From an uncultured Eubacteriales bacterium (GTDB lineage: Bacteria; Bacillota; Clostridia; Oscillospirales; Acutalibacteraceae): a DNA stretch of 47,124 nucleotides. The notes under the pieces were generated by a model. The model saw only the letters and a list, made by a program, of their open reading frames with translations. It made no database searches and was not told the DNA's origin. Positions 1-9,267 of this stretch are shown here, piece after piece. Within the stretch, counting starts at the first letter, position 1, and each line of letters begins with the position of its first letter. Where the stretch lies: the NCBI GenBank assembly GCA_902491475.1, contig CABUHY010000018.1, positions 1 to 47,124 of the forward strand, written 5' to 3'. A program made the position numbers and the translations under genes.

Positions 1-15
1 TAAAGCATTCTTTTT

Positions 16-34
16 CCCCCGGTAGAACCGGGGG
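16..34 (+). terminator. Hairpin terminator of a plus-strand gene left of the window
   Basis: An 8-bp perfect stem (CCCCCGGT / ACCGGGGG, 3-nt loop) is followed on the plus strand by TTTT. On the minus strand it is followed by A residues, so it most likely ends a plus-strand transcript arriving from beyond the left edge. Confidence 0.6.
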
Positions 35-60
35 TTTTCATCAATTGCTTGACAATGAAA

Positions 61-84
61 AGAGCAAGGCAAATGCCTTGCTCT
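61..84 (-). terminator. Rho-independent terminator of the major pilin gene
   Basis: An 11-bp perfect stem (AGAGCAAGGCA / TGCCTTGCTCT, 2-nt loop) is followed on the minus strand by a T-rich tail. It lies about 40 nt past the pilin stop codon and closes the pilus locus. Confidence 0.8.
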
Positions 85-125
85 CCGTTTAATTCAACTT
101 AAACTAATTATACGATGTACCAAAA

Positions 126-539
126 TTATTCTGTACCGTTGTGAGCAGCTGCTTCAGTTGCATCTGTGCACAAAACAGCATATGTGGTTGCACCGCTTGT
201 TGCATCCTTATTAACAGCAACGCTATATGCTGCGCCGGCTGTGGGACAAGTCGGAAGAACGCCGCCCTCAAAGAGGTTGAGGAATGTCGGGTTGCTTGCT
301 GCAATAGCAGACTGAAGCTTATCGCCTTCCAATGTAGCGCCGTCAGGACCGCCTGTCATCTGATAAGATGTGATGTTTTCCTTGATGATTCTGATGTTTG
401 ACTGACATGTTTTCTTTCTTGCATTCTTTGTAACTGCGCCGTAAACCGGAACTGCTACTGCAACAAGGATACCCATGATAACAACAACGATCATCAATTC
501 AACAAGTGTGAAACCTTTTTTACTCATAAGTTTTCTCAT
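126..539 (-). CDS. Major type IV pilin (prepilin)
   Basis: A 137-aa class III prepilin, probably the main pilus subunit. The start ATG at 539 has a GGGAG site 9 nt upstream; an in-frame upstream extension lacks one. The short basic leader ends MSKKG, followed by the processed N terminus FTLVELMIVVVIMG with the conserved Glu5, then a hydrophobic helix to about residue 33. The globular part is small (about 95 residues) and holds three cysteines (KKTCQ, PTCPT, AVLCT), so one disulfide is possible. It is the last gene of the pilus locus but has its own promoter in the gap before it and its own terminator after it. That fits the higher expression a major subunit needs. The prepilin family is certain; the role as major subunit is inferred from size, E5 and separate promoter. 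Confidence 0.9.
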   Translation of the reverse strand: MRKLMSKKGFTLVELMIVVVIMGILVAVAVPVYGAVTKNARKKTCQSNIRIIKENITSYQMTGGPDGATLEGDKLQSAIAASNPTFLNLFEGGVLPTCPTAGAAYSVAVNKDATSGATTYAVLCTDATEAAAHNGTE

Positions 540-644
540 GATAAATTTCTCCCTTTTTAGTAAGATTGATTTTATATAATGGGTGGATTGCCCAAAATAC
601 CTTTTTAGAGAAGCTAACGGGAATTTTCCGTAACCTTTATCTGT

Positions 645-673
645 ATTATATACCAATGTTTTCCGTTTGTAAA
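645..673 (-). promoter_or_regulatory. Promoter of the major pilin gene
   Basis: Minus-strand TTTACA (668-673) and TATAAT (645-650) are separated by exactly 17 nt. Transcription would begin near 638, leaving a leader of about 100 nt before the ATG at 539. This separates pilin expression from the upstream assembly genes. Confidence 0.75.
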
Positions 674-735
674 GAGTTTTTTATAAATTTTTTACAAAAT
701 TTTTAACAAGCGTTATTTTACGCCCGAAAAACCGC

Positions 736-1923
736 TCAAGCCTGCTTTATCATTGCGATAAGTATTGCCGTATCGGTAACAACCGCCCTGCCTATCTTCT
801 TTACGGTTTCGCTCTTTGAACCGAGCTCGATAATCGCAGGCGACCACTCGTTATAATACTTGTCGATTATAATGTCTCCGATATATGTGCCTTTAAGGGT
901 GTTATCCCTGAACTCACGCAGCGTGTTGACAACCGGGCGCTCCATATCCGTGCCCGCCATAAGCCACCTTGTGCCGCAGGTAAAGGCGGTTTCAGTCTGA
1001 CCGTTATCGGTGCCGAGCGCACCTGCAAGCATATCGTTGTACGAAATAAATCTTACAACATTCGCAGACTTTGAAACATTCGGATATGTTTTACCCGACT
1101 CCAGCCTGTTGGTGGGATAACCCTCGGCGTTCGTGCCCTGATCCCAACCTGCGGAATACTCGCTTGTAAGGAAATAACCCGACTCGCTGTTGCAGTTTAT
1201 ATACTGCCCGTTTGTCGTCATATTGTCAAATGAGAACGATGTGTTCAAATCATACTTTGCGGGCAGATACTCTCTGTCACTTGAAACGGTTACGGTAATG
1301 CCGTTATCAAGGTACTTGTGTATCGCAGCCGAGCCGTCCGCATTTGTCGGATTTTCGGTTTCCTTATTTTCCGTGGTGTCCCACTGGAAAGCGTCAACGC
1401 CCACGCTGAATTTAACATTAACCTTTAACGGGTCGTCAAACTGATAATAGAATTTATACGCCGTTTTGTTCGGCGTGAAGTTAGCGCTTCCGTCCTCGTT
1501 GGTTCCGTGAGTCGGCGTAAGCCTGTAAAAATATCCGTTGTAGGTAAAATAATACGAATATTGGCTGGTATTGTTCTGGAAAGTCAGCGTGCCGTCCTCA
1601 TTTTCGGTAAATGTGCCGAGCTCGGGGCAGGAGGCAAAAGACTTGCTTGCCTCAACCGTTGACGGGTCCTCGTAGAAGAGGTCTACCTTTGTCGCAGTCG
1701 AAAGCGAGGTCTTTGTGCCGTCGTTCTGGAACTGTGCGCTGATATACTCAACCTGCGACTGAAGCTTGAACTGCTTTTCGACCATATCGTACCGCTTGTA
1801 TATCGTTCCCCACAGCTGACCTGTCAGGGAAAGGACGAGCAGCGTGATGGTCATAGCCACAAGAAGCTCAACTATCGTAAAGCCCCTCTTATCATGTTTA
1901 GTTTTATTGAGTAACTTAAACAT
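736..1923 (-). CDS. Minor prepilin, PilW/GspJ-like
   Basis: A 395-aa protein with a type IV prepilin N terminus: a basic leader ending DKRG, then FTIVELLVAMTITLLVLSL with Glu5 and one hydrophobic helix. The rest (about 360 residues) is extracellular, rich in Asn/Thr/Tyr and probably beta-structured. The length exceeds that of typical minor pilins and fits the PilW or GspJ class by position among PilX-like and other prepilins, but no diagnostic motif fixes the subtype. The gene follows the giant prepilin after a 35-nt gap and is the last member before the pilin's own promoter. A minor pilin would help start assembly or sit near the pilus tip. Prepilin identity is firm; the PilW label is inference. 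Confidence 0.8.
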   Translation of the reverse strand: MFKLLNKTKHDKRGFTIVELLVAMTITLLVLSLTGQLWGTIYKRYDMVEKQFKLQSQVEYISAQFQNDGTKTSLSTATKVDLFYEDPSTVEASKSFASCPELGTFTENEDGTLTFQNNTSQYSYYFTYNGYFYRLTPTHGTNEDGSANFTPNKTAYKFYYQFDDPLKVNVKFSVGVDAFQWDTTENKETENPTNADGSAAIHKYLDNGITVTVSSDREYLPAKYDLNTSFSFDNMTTNGQYINCNSESGYFLTSEYSAGWDQGTNAEGYPTNRLESGKTYPNVSKSANVVRFISYNDMLAGALGTDNGQTETAFTCGTRWLMAGTDMERPVVNTLREFRDNTLKGTYIGDIIIDKYYNEWSPAIIELGSKSETVKKIGRAVVTDTAILIAMIKQA

Positions 1924-1958
1924 TGTCTTGCCGCCCTTTCTATAATATTCCCAAAATA

Positions 1959-4900
1959 TTATCCCTGTGAAGCCATTGCGTTTACGCCCTCAAGGTCAAG
2001 CTCCTGCTTGTTGCCGCTTGCGTCAAAGTAAACTGCGGTAGCTGTTGTGCTGTTGTAGGAGCCGTCCTTGCGCTGAGTTCTGACAAGCTTCCATGAAGCT
2101 GCGTCGGACGGGTCCTTGGTGTAATAAATCAACGCCTTTTCGTTTGCGTCATTCTTTCCGTTGCCGTTTGAGTCCTGATAGCCCGTAAGATACCAAATAC
2201 CCTGTGAATAGGTAATTGAAATAAAGTTTATATTTGAACTGTCGGAAATCTTGACCGCTTTCCATGCGTAGAGATGATTTTCTTCATCGTAGCAATATTT
2301 TACATTGATGTACGAAGCCGCTTCGCCGTTACCCGAATAGCACTTGTTGGAAGCGCAATACTTTTCGGGGGCTTTGCCGCTCTGCGTACCTACAGCTACC
2401 CAATAATCGTCCGCATACTCGACATCGTTTATGCCCTTGAGCACCGATACAAAACCGTACTCATCGGATTTGCCCGCAGAAACGCTCGGGTAATCGTAAT
2501 ATTGATCGTGGTCGCTGTTGTTTCTGAGCTTCTGTATGGTGCAGGCACCGATTCTGTCAGCCCAGATATAGCTTTCAAATTCCTTTGTAACCGAAGTTAC
2601 CTTTGAATTTGTCGGTTTTTCGTAATCGTAGCTCCAACTGAACATAGAGCCGTCATTTGTGCCCCACATAAACTGCGGCTTGGTGTCCCATGTAAGACCC
2701 CAACGCACCGTTGTGCACTCGGTGTCCGCCATAGGATGACAGTTTGTGCCGAAGAGCGAAGTACCCTCAACAATATTCGGGGAGTGCAATGCACCTGGCG
2801 CTTTACCGTCGTCGTCCGAAATATTGAAGTATGCTCTGTGATAGTTTGTGTTCCAGCCGAGAGCCGTCTCAACGCCCGAGCCGTCCTGATACTGGTCTGT
2901 TCCGTAGAACTGGTGGAATACATTGGTCTCCTTTTTAAGTGACCAACCTTTACCTGACGCCATAGAGCCTGCGTCATCCTTCTCGGTGCCGTCGCCGGTT
3001 GCCCTGATATAAACAAGTCCCGTGTTATAGACCTGACCGATACGGGTAGCCCACGAATAGTCCTCGAACAGATAACTCAGTGCATAGCCGACCGCAACGG
3101 AAATGTTGTTTCCCGTAATATCGTCATGGAAACTGTCAATGTCAAGCATTGTGACATTGTTACGAAGTCCCGAACTGAAGAAGGTACTGTCAAACGAGCC
3201 GAGCTTGTTAAAGGTCTTGAAGTAATAGTCCGCACCCGTCAAGCCCTTGATGTAAGGCGTTTCGGGGTTTTCAACACCGATTGCAAAAGGCTCCGAAAGG
3301 TAACCTACGGTAATATCTACTTCCTTGCCTGCCGTAAGGTAATAATCCTCGCCCTGTCCCGTAAGCATCTGACCCGCAACATTTACGCCGTTTACGGTCG
3401 TGCCGGGCTTATATTCGTATGTTGTACTGTTCTTTAATGCAGGCGGATATTTAATATCCTTATTTTTGCTTGTGCTGTCGCAATAGTTGAGCAAATCCTT
3501 ATAGTCCATAGAACTGAACGCATCGTCCGCCAGCCTTGTCGATACCGTTTTAATGTCGCCGAACAAGCCCGTGGGATACCAAGAATTTGTCTTTGAGCTG
3601 TAAGCCGCACCCAATGTACCGACATGTACATACTTCGACCAACCGCCCATATTAGCGGTTTTCCAACCGTAAACATCGGTTACGGCGGGAATGTATCCGC
3701 AGTAAAGCGTGTAAGACTGCTTGGGATAAACATCCTTTGTCTGGATGCTGTCGCCCGTTATCTGATAGTAGTTTGAATTGGACGGGTTTATTTTGATTGC
3801 GCCTACGGAGGTTATGGTTATAAGCGAATTATCATCCGAATATTCGTAATCGGTCGCTTTCTTATATCCGTCTATATTGAGCGTTGAGCCTCCGATTGCC
3901 GTCTTTGCGGAAATCCAACCCGTGATATTGTCATACTCATCTCTCGCCATATCGCTGTCAAAGCCGTAGTATTCGTATGACTTACCGGTCCATGTTCTCT
4001 TCTTGAACGCACCCGAAGCCGTGAGGTAATAGTCCTCGCTGCCCGTTACATTCGCCGTGAAGTAGTTGAACGCAACCGCCTGATATTTATAACCGATTGT
4101 AACCTTATCCGAGTCGAAAAGAACATTGTGCCTGTCTTTAGCAAAGTCACTGTTCGCTTCGCCTCTGAATATGGTCTTGTACATAGCCTGAGTTGTGTTT
4201 TCCTTTGTAAAGGTCTCGTGGCTTGCAATCGACTGATCGTTTGACTCGTTGAGATAGTTGTCGTAGTTATTAAGGATGTCGCCGCCCCAGTAATAGTTTC
4301 CGGTCTTTTCGTTTCTCCAGAAACGCCTTACCTGACCTGCGTCGCCGCCCATAACATAGTAGCCGTACTTGTTTTCGCCGCCGTTGCCGTCGTCGCCGTC
4401 GCCCTTTTCAACCCACTCGACATCGTTCATCGCAGAAGTGAGCGGAGCGCCTGTCATTTCCTTGGCGATAAGGTCCATATGACCGCTTGAGTCAACGCCG
4501 CTTGTCGCATAATAATAGTATTTGCCGTCGGAAGCCTTTTCGCCGACAAGTATAATTTCGGGAGCGCCTATTTCGACCTCAACCTTGTACTGAAGGTCGC
4601 TTACGCCCTGACCGTATTCGATTATAAGCGGAGAATGTTCAAAGCAAATGACATTGTTGCCGCCCTTTAATGTGAACACCGCAACATTTGTTGTGCCGTC
4701 CTTTTTGAATTTTATGTCGTAATACTGCTTGTCAACGCTTTTGACATTGCCGTTTTCGTCCGTGTAGCTCACTTTGAAATGCCAGCCCGCCTGGTCGGCA
4801 TTTTTGTTTTCCGCTGCCGTATTGAATACAAAGCCCTTGGGAACCACCGTAATATCGGTTGTCATAAAGTCGTCCGTAAGGTTTGACGGGAAACAGAGCA

Positions 4901-5312
4901 TACGGCTCGTGTTGTCGTTTGTATAAAATGTCGAATATGAATTCGGCGTGTTCGGGTTACTTGCGATAAGCGTACCGTTTACCTCGCCCGCAGAGGTGTC
5001 CGCACCGAAGGTTATTTTTTTTGTGGAGTCGCCGTCTTTTGTCATAATAAGCGGAACATCGCTTATTGATATTTCATATCCGGGAGCATTCTCGCCTTTG
5101 TTTGCGATAAGCCTTTCAAGCAAGCTTGCCTTTTCATAGGAGGTGCTTGTAATATCGCCCGCAGTACGGATGTTTTTGAAGTTCTGAAGGAAAAGCGGAG
5201 TAAATGTAAAAATTATAAGCATAATCAAAGCCATGGCAACAAGGGTTTCGACAAGCGTCATGCCTTGTTTTCGGCTGACCGTACTTTTAAGCCTGTTAAA
5301 AATACTTTTCAT
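1959..5312 (-). CDS. Giant prepilin with a probable adhesin-like ectodomain
   Basis: A 1117-aa prepilin. The ATG at 5312 has a strong AGGAGG site; an upstream in-frame extension overlaps the previous gene and lacks one. The leader ends SRKQG, then MTLVETLVAMALIMLI with Glu5. More than 1000 residues follow, rich in Tyr, Trp, Gly and Asp, as in surface beta-proteins. Near the C terminus, blocks such as ITYSQGIWYLTGY followed by IYYTKDPSDAASWKLV resemble the Asp-box strands of beta-propellers, and DSNGNGKNDANE looks like a calcium-binding loop. Ordinary minor pilins are 130-250 aa, so this one probably carries a tip adhesin domain, a role played elsewhere by the separate protein PilY1/PilC. It lies between two other prepilin genes in the pilus operon. 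The prepilin part is certain; the propeller and adhesin roles are inference. Confidence 0.8.
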   Translation of the reverse strand: MKSIFNRLKSTVSRKQGMTLVETLVAMALIMLIIFTFTPLFLQNFKNIRTAGDITSTSYEKASLLERLIANKGENAPGYEISISDVPLIMTKDGDSTKKITFGADTSAGEVNGTLIASNPNTPNSYSTFYTNDNTSRMLCFPSNLTDDFMTTDITVVPKGFVFNTAAENKNADQAGWHFKVSYTDENGNVKSVDKQYYDIKFKKDGTTNVAVFTLKGGNNVICFEHSPLIIEYGQGVSDLQYKVEVEIGAPEIILVGEKASDGKYYYYATSGVDSSGHMDLIAKEMTGAPLTSAMNDVEWVEKGDGDDGNGGENKYGYYVMGGDAGQVRRFWRNEKTGNYYWGGDILNNYDNYLNESNDQSIASHETFTKENTTQAMYKTIFRGEANSDFAKDRHNVLFDSDKVTIGYKYQAVAFNYFTANVTGSEDYYLTASGAFKKRTWTGKSYEYYGFDSDMARDEYDNITGWISAKTAIGGSTLNIDGYKKATDYEYSDDNSLITITSVGAIKINPSNSNYYQITGDSIQTKDVYPKQSYTLYCGYIPAVTDVYGWKTANMGGWSKYVHVGTLGAAYSSKTNSWYPTGLFGDIKTVSTRLADDAFSSMDYKDLLNYCDSTSKNKDIKYPPALKNSTTYEYKPGTTVNGVNVAGQMLTGQGEDYYLTAGKEVDITVGYLSEPFAIGVENPETPYIKGLTGADYYFKTFNKLGSFDSTFFSSGLRNNVTMLDIDSFHDDITGNNISVAVGYALSYLFEDYSWATRIGQVYNTGLVYIRATGDGTEKDDAGSMASGKGWSLKKETNVFHQFYGTDQYQDGSGVETALGWNTNYHRAYFNISDDDGKAPGALHSPNIVEGTSLFGTNCHPMADTECTTVRWGLTWDTKPQFMWGTNDGSMFSWSYDYEKPTNSKVTSVTKEFESYIWADRIGACTIQKLRNNSDHDQYYDYPSVSAGKSDEYGFVSVLKGINDVEYADDYWVAVGTQSGKAPEKYCASNKCYSGNGEAASYINVKYCYDEENHLYAWKAVKISDSSNINFISITYSQGIWYLTGYQDSNGNGKNDANEKALIYYTKDPSDAASWKLVRTQRKDGSYNSTTATAVYFDASGNKQELDLEGVNAMASQG

Positions 5313-5346
5313 AATGCTCCTCCTGACTTTAATATTTCCGATTGCC

Positions 5347-6921
5347 TTATTCCCACATAAGCGACGCCGAGTCGGTGGGATCGGGCGGTATAATGGAACT
5401 GTATGTATCTTTACCGTTGTTGTCAACATCGATTTTTCTCATAAGGTTCTTTGTAATGTTACCCGAACCGTCGCCGACAACATACTGTGTGGGCTCTTCG
5501 CCGTCAACAGTCTGATAATAAATCTGAATCAAATCCTCAAATCTGTTGAGGACATTCTGCGAATACTTGTTCGTGGCGATTGAATAGTCAAGGAAATACT
5601 TGAGCAGGTCAACGCCGTATTCGTTTTCGCTTCCCGAGTTCTGCGTTGCGTTATCGTCGAAGTAATATACATCGCCCGCAGAAAACGCCTTGTATCTGTA
5701 AACGCCGACATTGGGCATTTCGATATTTACATAAACATCGCCGCCGAAGAACACCTTACCGCACCTTCCGAGATTGTAAACGCTGTTGTTTATCGGGTCG
5801 GAAACGGTTGCCGTAGCGGGGTTCGGCGTTCCGAGAACTACCGTACTGAACCTGTACTTACCTCTGATAGCGTCGGAAATCATACCGATATTGCTGGTAA
5901 TCTGCAAGGCGGTATTTCTGTAAAAGCCGTAAACATAAATTTCCATATCGCCGTTTATTACGATATTGTTACCCTTTAAGAACATAATATTATAGTTCTT
6001 CTGCGTAGGTGTAACATCAATATCCGTATTTACAAACAAATCGTTCATTCCGACAAAGGAAACGATGTTATCCTGATTCTGTTTCATTGTAACCGTGCCC
6101 GTCTCGGGTGCGTTGAGAATAAGGTTGCCCGAAGAATAAGCCATCTTTGCGGGCGTGCTGCGCTGACCGATATTTATCGAAAATGTTCCGAAATGCTTTG
6201 TTTTCAGCGAAAGGTTGGCAGGAAGATTTACCGTGCCGAGACTTGTGAACTCGGTGTTTGCAATGGGGTCGATAATTCCTGCGTTTGTGCCGTCGTTGTC
6301 GTAAAATGTTCCGAGCGCCTGTATGGGTTCGGAAATCCTTGCCGTTGCGACAGCCGAAACAACATCATTGATGTCATTGTCTCTGACGGCATAACCGTGG
6401 CTTGTAAAACGCCTTTGCTTATCCGTCATTTCGACCTCTTCCTCGGCAACAACGCCCGAGCCGTCGCCCTTGGTCTCGGTTTTAAGGAATTTACCCTTTT
6501 TCGTCTGCGTGAGGTTGGTTATATCAACCTGATAATATCCGACAATCTCCTTATCGGCATATGAACCGAGCTGATTTTCGGTAACATACTGATATGCGGC
6601 GGGGCTTGCCTCCCTGTTCCAGATAAGGAAAATTTTATTCGTCTTTATAGTATCGTTTTCGCCGCTTGTCTCAACGATAAACTCGTTGACATCGGCGTCT
6701 GTGCCTCTGTTGTTTACGGCAAGCTGATACGCATATGCCGAAGCCTCGGCTCCTGCCTGAGCAAGATATTCCGCCTTTTTTCTGTCGGACAGAAAGCGCA
6801 CCGACCTAAGGCTCGTCATTGTATATGCATACATAGCCGTGCCCATAAGCGAAAGAACAAACAGCAACGCAATGACCACCGTCAGCGCAAAGCCGCTGTT
6901 CTGTTTAAGCCTTGACTTCAT
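5347..6921 (-). CDS. PilX/GspK-like minor prepilin
   Basis: A 524-aa protein. The start ATG at 6921 has GGAAAGG 8 nt upstream; a GTG three codons earlier would sit on that site. The N terminus is a basic leader ending QNSG, then FALTVVIALLFVLSLMGTAM, one hydrophobic helix. Residue 5 after the cut is Val, not Glu, as in the GspK/PilX class that caps pilus or pseudopilus tips. Next comes the PilX-type stretch with RKKAEYLAQAGAEASAY. The remaining 450 residues are extracellular and of unknown fold, with a stretch of beta-helix-like character (NIVINGDMEIYVYG). It sits between PilB and the giant prepilin, 34 nt before the latter. The class is well supported; the ectodomain function is unknown. Confidence 0.8.
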   Translation of the reverse strand: MKSRLKQNSGFALTVVIALLFVLSLMGTAMYAYTMTSLRSVRFLSDRKKAEYLAQAGAEASAYAYQLAVNNRGTDADVNEFIVETSGENDTIKTNKIFLIWNREASPAAYQYVTENQLGSYADKEIVGYYQVDITNLTQTKKGKFLKTETKGDGSGVVAEEEVEMTDKQRRFTSHGYAVRDNDINDVVSAVATARISEPIQALGTFYDNDGTNAGIIDPIANTEFTSLGTVNLPANLSLKTKHFGTFSINIGQRSTPAKMAYSSGNLILNAPETGTVTMKQNQDNIVSFVGMNDLFVNTDIDVTPTQKNYNIMFLKGNNIVINGDMEIYVYGFYRNTALQITSNIGMISDAIRGKYRFSTVVLGTPNPATATVSDPINNSVYNLGRCGKVFFGGDVYVNIEMPNVGVYRYKAFSAGDVYYFDDNATQNSGSENEYGVDLLKYFLDYSIATNKYSQNVLNRFEDLIQIYYQTVDGEEPTQYVVGDGSGNITKNLMRKIDVDNNGKDTYSSIIPPDPTDSASLMWE

Positions 6922-6945
6922 ACGAATCACCTTTCCGTATAAAAA

Positions 6946-8634
6946 TTAAACGATAACTCTCAGTATCTCCTCAATCGAGGTCTTTCCGTGCATTACCTTG
7001 TATATACCCTCATCTTTAAGGGTGTGCATACCCTGCTTTATTGCAAGCTCTTTAATCTGAGCGGCATTTGCACGGTCAAGAATGAGCTCTTTCATCTCAT
7101 CCGTAACTGTAAGGAACTCAAATACAGCCTCTCGTCCCTTATAACCCGTGTTGTTACAGGTTATGCAGCCCTTGGGTCTGTAAAGCGTAAACTCGTCCTC
7201 CGGATATTCATCGAGCGGAAGGTCGGGGAATATCTTCAGAAGCTCTTCTTTTGAAATCTGATACGCTTCCTTGCACTTCGGGCAAAGGCGTCTTACAAGA
7301 CGCTGTGCAAGAACTCCGACAAGCGAAGATGTAACAAGGAACGGCTCAACGCCCATCTCGTTAAGACGGGTTACCGCACCCGGTGCGTCGTTTGTATGCA
7401 GTGTCGAAAGAACCATATGTCCCGTAAGAGCCGCTTCGACGGCAATCTTTGCAGTCTCGCCGTCACGAATCTCACCGACCATGACAATATCGGGGTCGGA
7501 ACGCAATACCGAACGCAAAGCCGCCGCAAATGTCATACCTGCTCTGTTATTCATCTGAACCTGGTTGATGCCTGCCATACGGCGCTCAACGGGGTCCTCA
7601 AGTGTAATTGTGTTTTTATCGTCCGAGCTTATCTCGGCAAGCGTAGCGTAAAGAGTTGTCGATTTACCGCTACCTGTGGGTCCCGTAACAAGCAGGAAGC
7701 CGTAAGGCATATGAATTGCCTTCTCAAACCTCGGGAACTGCCTTTCCGAGAAGTTAAGGTCCTGAAGCTTAACAACGCCCTGCGACCTTTCAAGAAGTCG
7801 CATAACGATTTTCTCGCCGTAAACGGTGGGCATCGTCGCAATACGGATATCGAGCGTTCTGTCCTCAAATCTGACAGTCGCACGGCCGTCCTGCGGAATA
7901 CGCTTCTCCGCTATGTCCATACCGCCGAGTACCTTTACACGGGATACGACCGACGGGAAAAGCTTAATCTGGTTTTGCATTACCTCCTGCAAAACGCCGT
8001 CGATTCTGAAACGCACTCTCATATGCTTTTCGAGCGCCTCAACATGAATATCCGATGCGCCCGTCTTGATTGCGTTGTTTATTATCTGGTTTACAAGCAA
8101 AACCGCCGGTTTATCGTCAATGGAAAACTCTTCGGAGAGATTCTGGTCGTCGCTTGTGTCGTCGTCATCGTAGTTGTCAAGCGATGAGTTCATATTAGCA
8201 AAGTTTTCAATCGCCGCCGTAAGCTCCATATCGGGTGCTACCAACGGACAGATTTCAAGACCCGTCATAAGATGGAGGTTATCTATCGTTATGATGTCGT
8301 TCGGGTTCTTCATTGCGACATAAAGCGTCTTTTCATCCTGATAAAGCGGAAGAATGTTATTCCTCAACGCCATTTCGGGTGTGATAAGGTTAGCCGCGGA
8401 AACATTTACGCCGATTTCGTTAATCGAAACGAATTTGTAACCTGTCTTTTTGGCAAGCATCTTGGCTATATCGTCCTCTGTGCAGTAGCCTAACTGCGTA
8501 AGTATTGTACCGATAAGCTCCTTGCTCGTTTTTTGTATTTCCAACGCTTCGGCAAGCTGGTCCTCTGTGATGATTCCGGCATTTACAAGCCTTGAGCCCA
8601 TGCTGCCGGGAATTATCAGGTTATTATTTGCCAT
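6946..8634 (-). CDS. pilB: Pilus extension ATPase PilB (GspE family)
   Basis: A 562-aa cytoplasmic hexameric ATPase that powers pilin polymerisation. An N-terminal GspE/PilB N domain (residues about 1-150) precedes the catalytic core with Walker A GPTGSGKSTT (about residues 316-326), the Asp box and Walker B region DPDIVMVGEIRDGETA, and a His box (STLHTNDAPGA). The four-cysteine zinc site that marks extension ATPases is present (CPKCKE and CITCNN). Length equals the family norm. It lies downstream of PilO in the same operon, with GGGGAG upstream of its ATG. PilT is encoded 3.6 kb upstream, so the system has both extension and retraction motors. An Asp/Glu-rich stretch near residues 155-165 (NYDDDDTSDD) links the N and catalytic domains. 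Confidence 0.95.
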   Translation of the reverse strand: MANNNLIIPGSMGSRLVNAGIITEDQLAEALEIQKTSKELIGTILTQLGYCTEDDIAKMLAKKTGYKFVSINEIGVNVSAANLITPEMALRNNILPLYQDEKTLYVAMKNPNDIITIDNLHLMTGLEICPLVAPDMELTAAIENFANMNSSLDNYDDDDTSDDQNLSEEFSIDDKPAVLLVNQIINNAIKTGASDIHVEALEKHMRVRFRIDGVLQEVMQNQIKLFPSVVSRVKVLGGMDIAEKRIPQDGRATVRFEDRTLDIRIATMPTVYGEKIVMRLLERSQGVVKLQDLNFSERQFPRFEKAIHMPYGFLLVTGPTGSGKSTTLYATLAEISSDDKNTITLEDPVERRMAGINQVQMNNRAGMTFAAALRSVLRSDPDIVMVGEIRDGETAKIAVEAALTGHMVLSTLHTNDAPGAVTRLNEMGVEPFLVTSSLVGVLAQRLVRRLCPKCKEAYQISKEELLKIFPDLPLDEYPEDEFTLYRPKGCITCNNTGYKGREAVFEFLTVTDEMKELILDRANAAQIKELAIKQGMHTLKDEGIYKVMHGKTSIEEILRVIV

Positions 8635-8674
8635 TATAAAGTCTTCTCCCCAATAAAAATCTGCTTATTATCCG

Positions 8675-9265
8675 TTATCTTGAAAATTCCACAACCACAA
8701 TCTGAGCGGTTCTCTGCGTCTCGTCGCCCGTCATATTGATTGTGTCTATACGCTTGATTTGCTTATCCGTAACCGTGTCGTGGCAAAAAGATATGATGTC
8801 ACTGTATGAGCCCGTTACCGTAAGGGTAACCGCTATCTGATTTACATTCTGAGCGTTCTTTTCGATTTCGCCGAATGTGAGCTCGGTAAGTTTGCAGTTG
8901 TGAGCCTCAACCTCTTTTTCAAGGTCAATCATAATCTGCATCTGATCAAGCGGCTCTTTTGATATCATTATATCATATTCGTCTATCTGCTCTTTGTATT
9001 CACTGCTGCGAGCCTGCAAAGCCTTGAGGTTGGCAATGGCAAGCTGATTTTGTTTGTACTGCGTCTTTGCCTTTTCAATGCTTGTCTTGGTATCCTCAAT
9101 GCCCTTTGCGCCGAAAACGGTGAGAACTATAAGACCTATGCAGGCGATAATCAATATTGCGATTACAACCCTGACATCGTCAAGGGGATTTTTCTTTGCA
9201 GCCTTTTCCTTTTCGGAACCGTCTCCGGTAGCCTGCTTCTTTTTAATTACATCGCTTAAAGCCAT
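8675..9265 (-). CDS. pilO: PilO-like inner-membrane alignment protein
   Basis: A 196-aa bitopic membrane protein: a charged cytoplasmic N terminus of about 30 residues, one transmembrane helix (VVIAILIIACIGLIVLTVFG), a coiled coil (about residues 55-105) and a small alpha/beta ferredoxin-like C-terminal domain. This is the PilO plan, and position after PilM and PilN fits the PilM-N-O platform that couples the motor to the envelope. Its ATG lies 2 nt after the stop of the PilN gene, so translation is likely coupled. Sequence motifs in this family are weak; the call rests on architecture and gene order. Confidence 0.85.
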   Translation of the reverse strand: MALSDVIKKKQATGDGSEKEKAAKKNPLDDVRVVIAILIIACIGLIVLTVFGAKGIEDTKTSIEKAKTQYKQNQLAIANLKALQARSSEYKEQIDEYDIMISKEPLDQMQIMIDLEKEVEAHNCKLTELTFGEIEKNAQNVNQIAVTLTVTGSYSDIISFCHDTVTDKQIKRIDTINMTGDETQRTAQIVVVEFSR

Positions 9266-9267
9266 AC

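Noticed and set aside
16..34. Terminator of the pilin gene on the minus strand
   Set aside because: A residues, not T, follow it on the minus strand; the hairpin at 61-84 fits better.
7396..8187. Open frame of 263 codons on plus inside pilB
   Set aside because: It is antisense to a clear ATPase with all motifs; no ribosome site or domain is visible.
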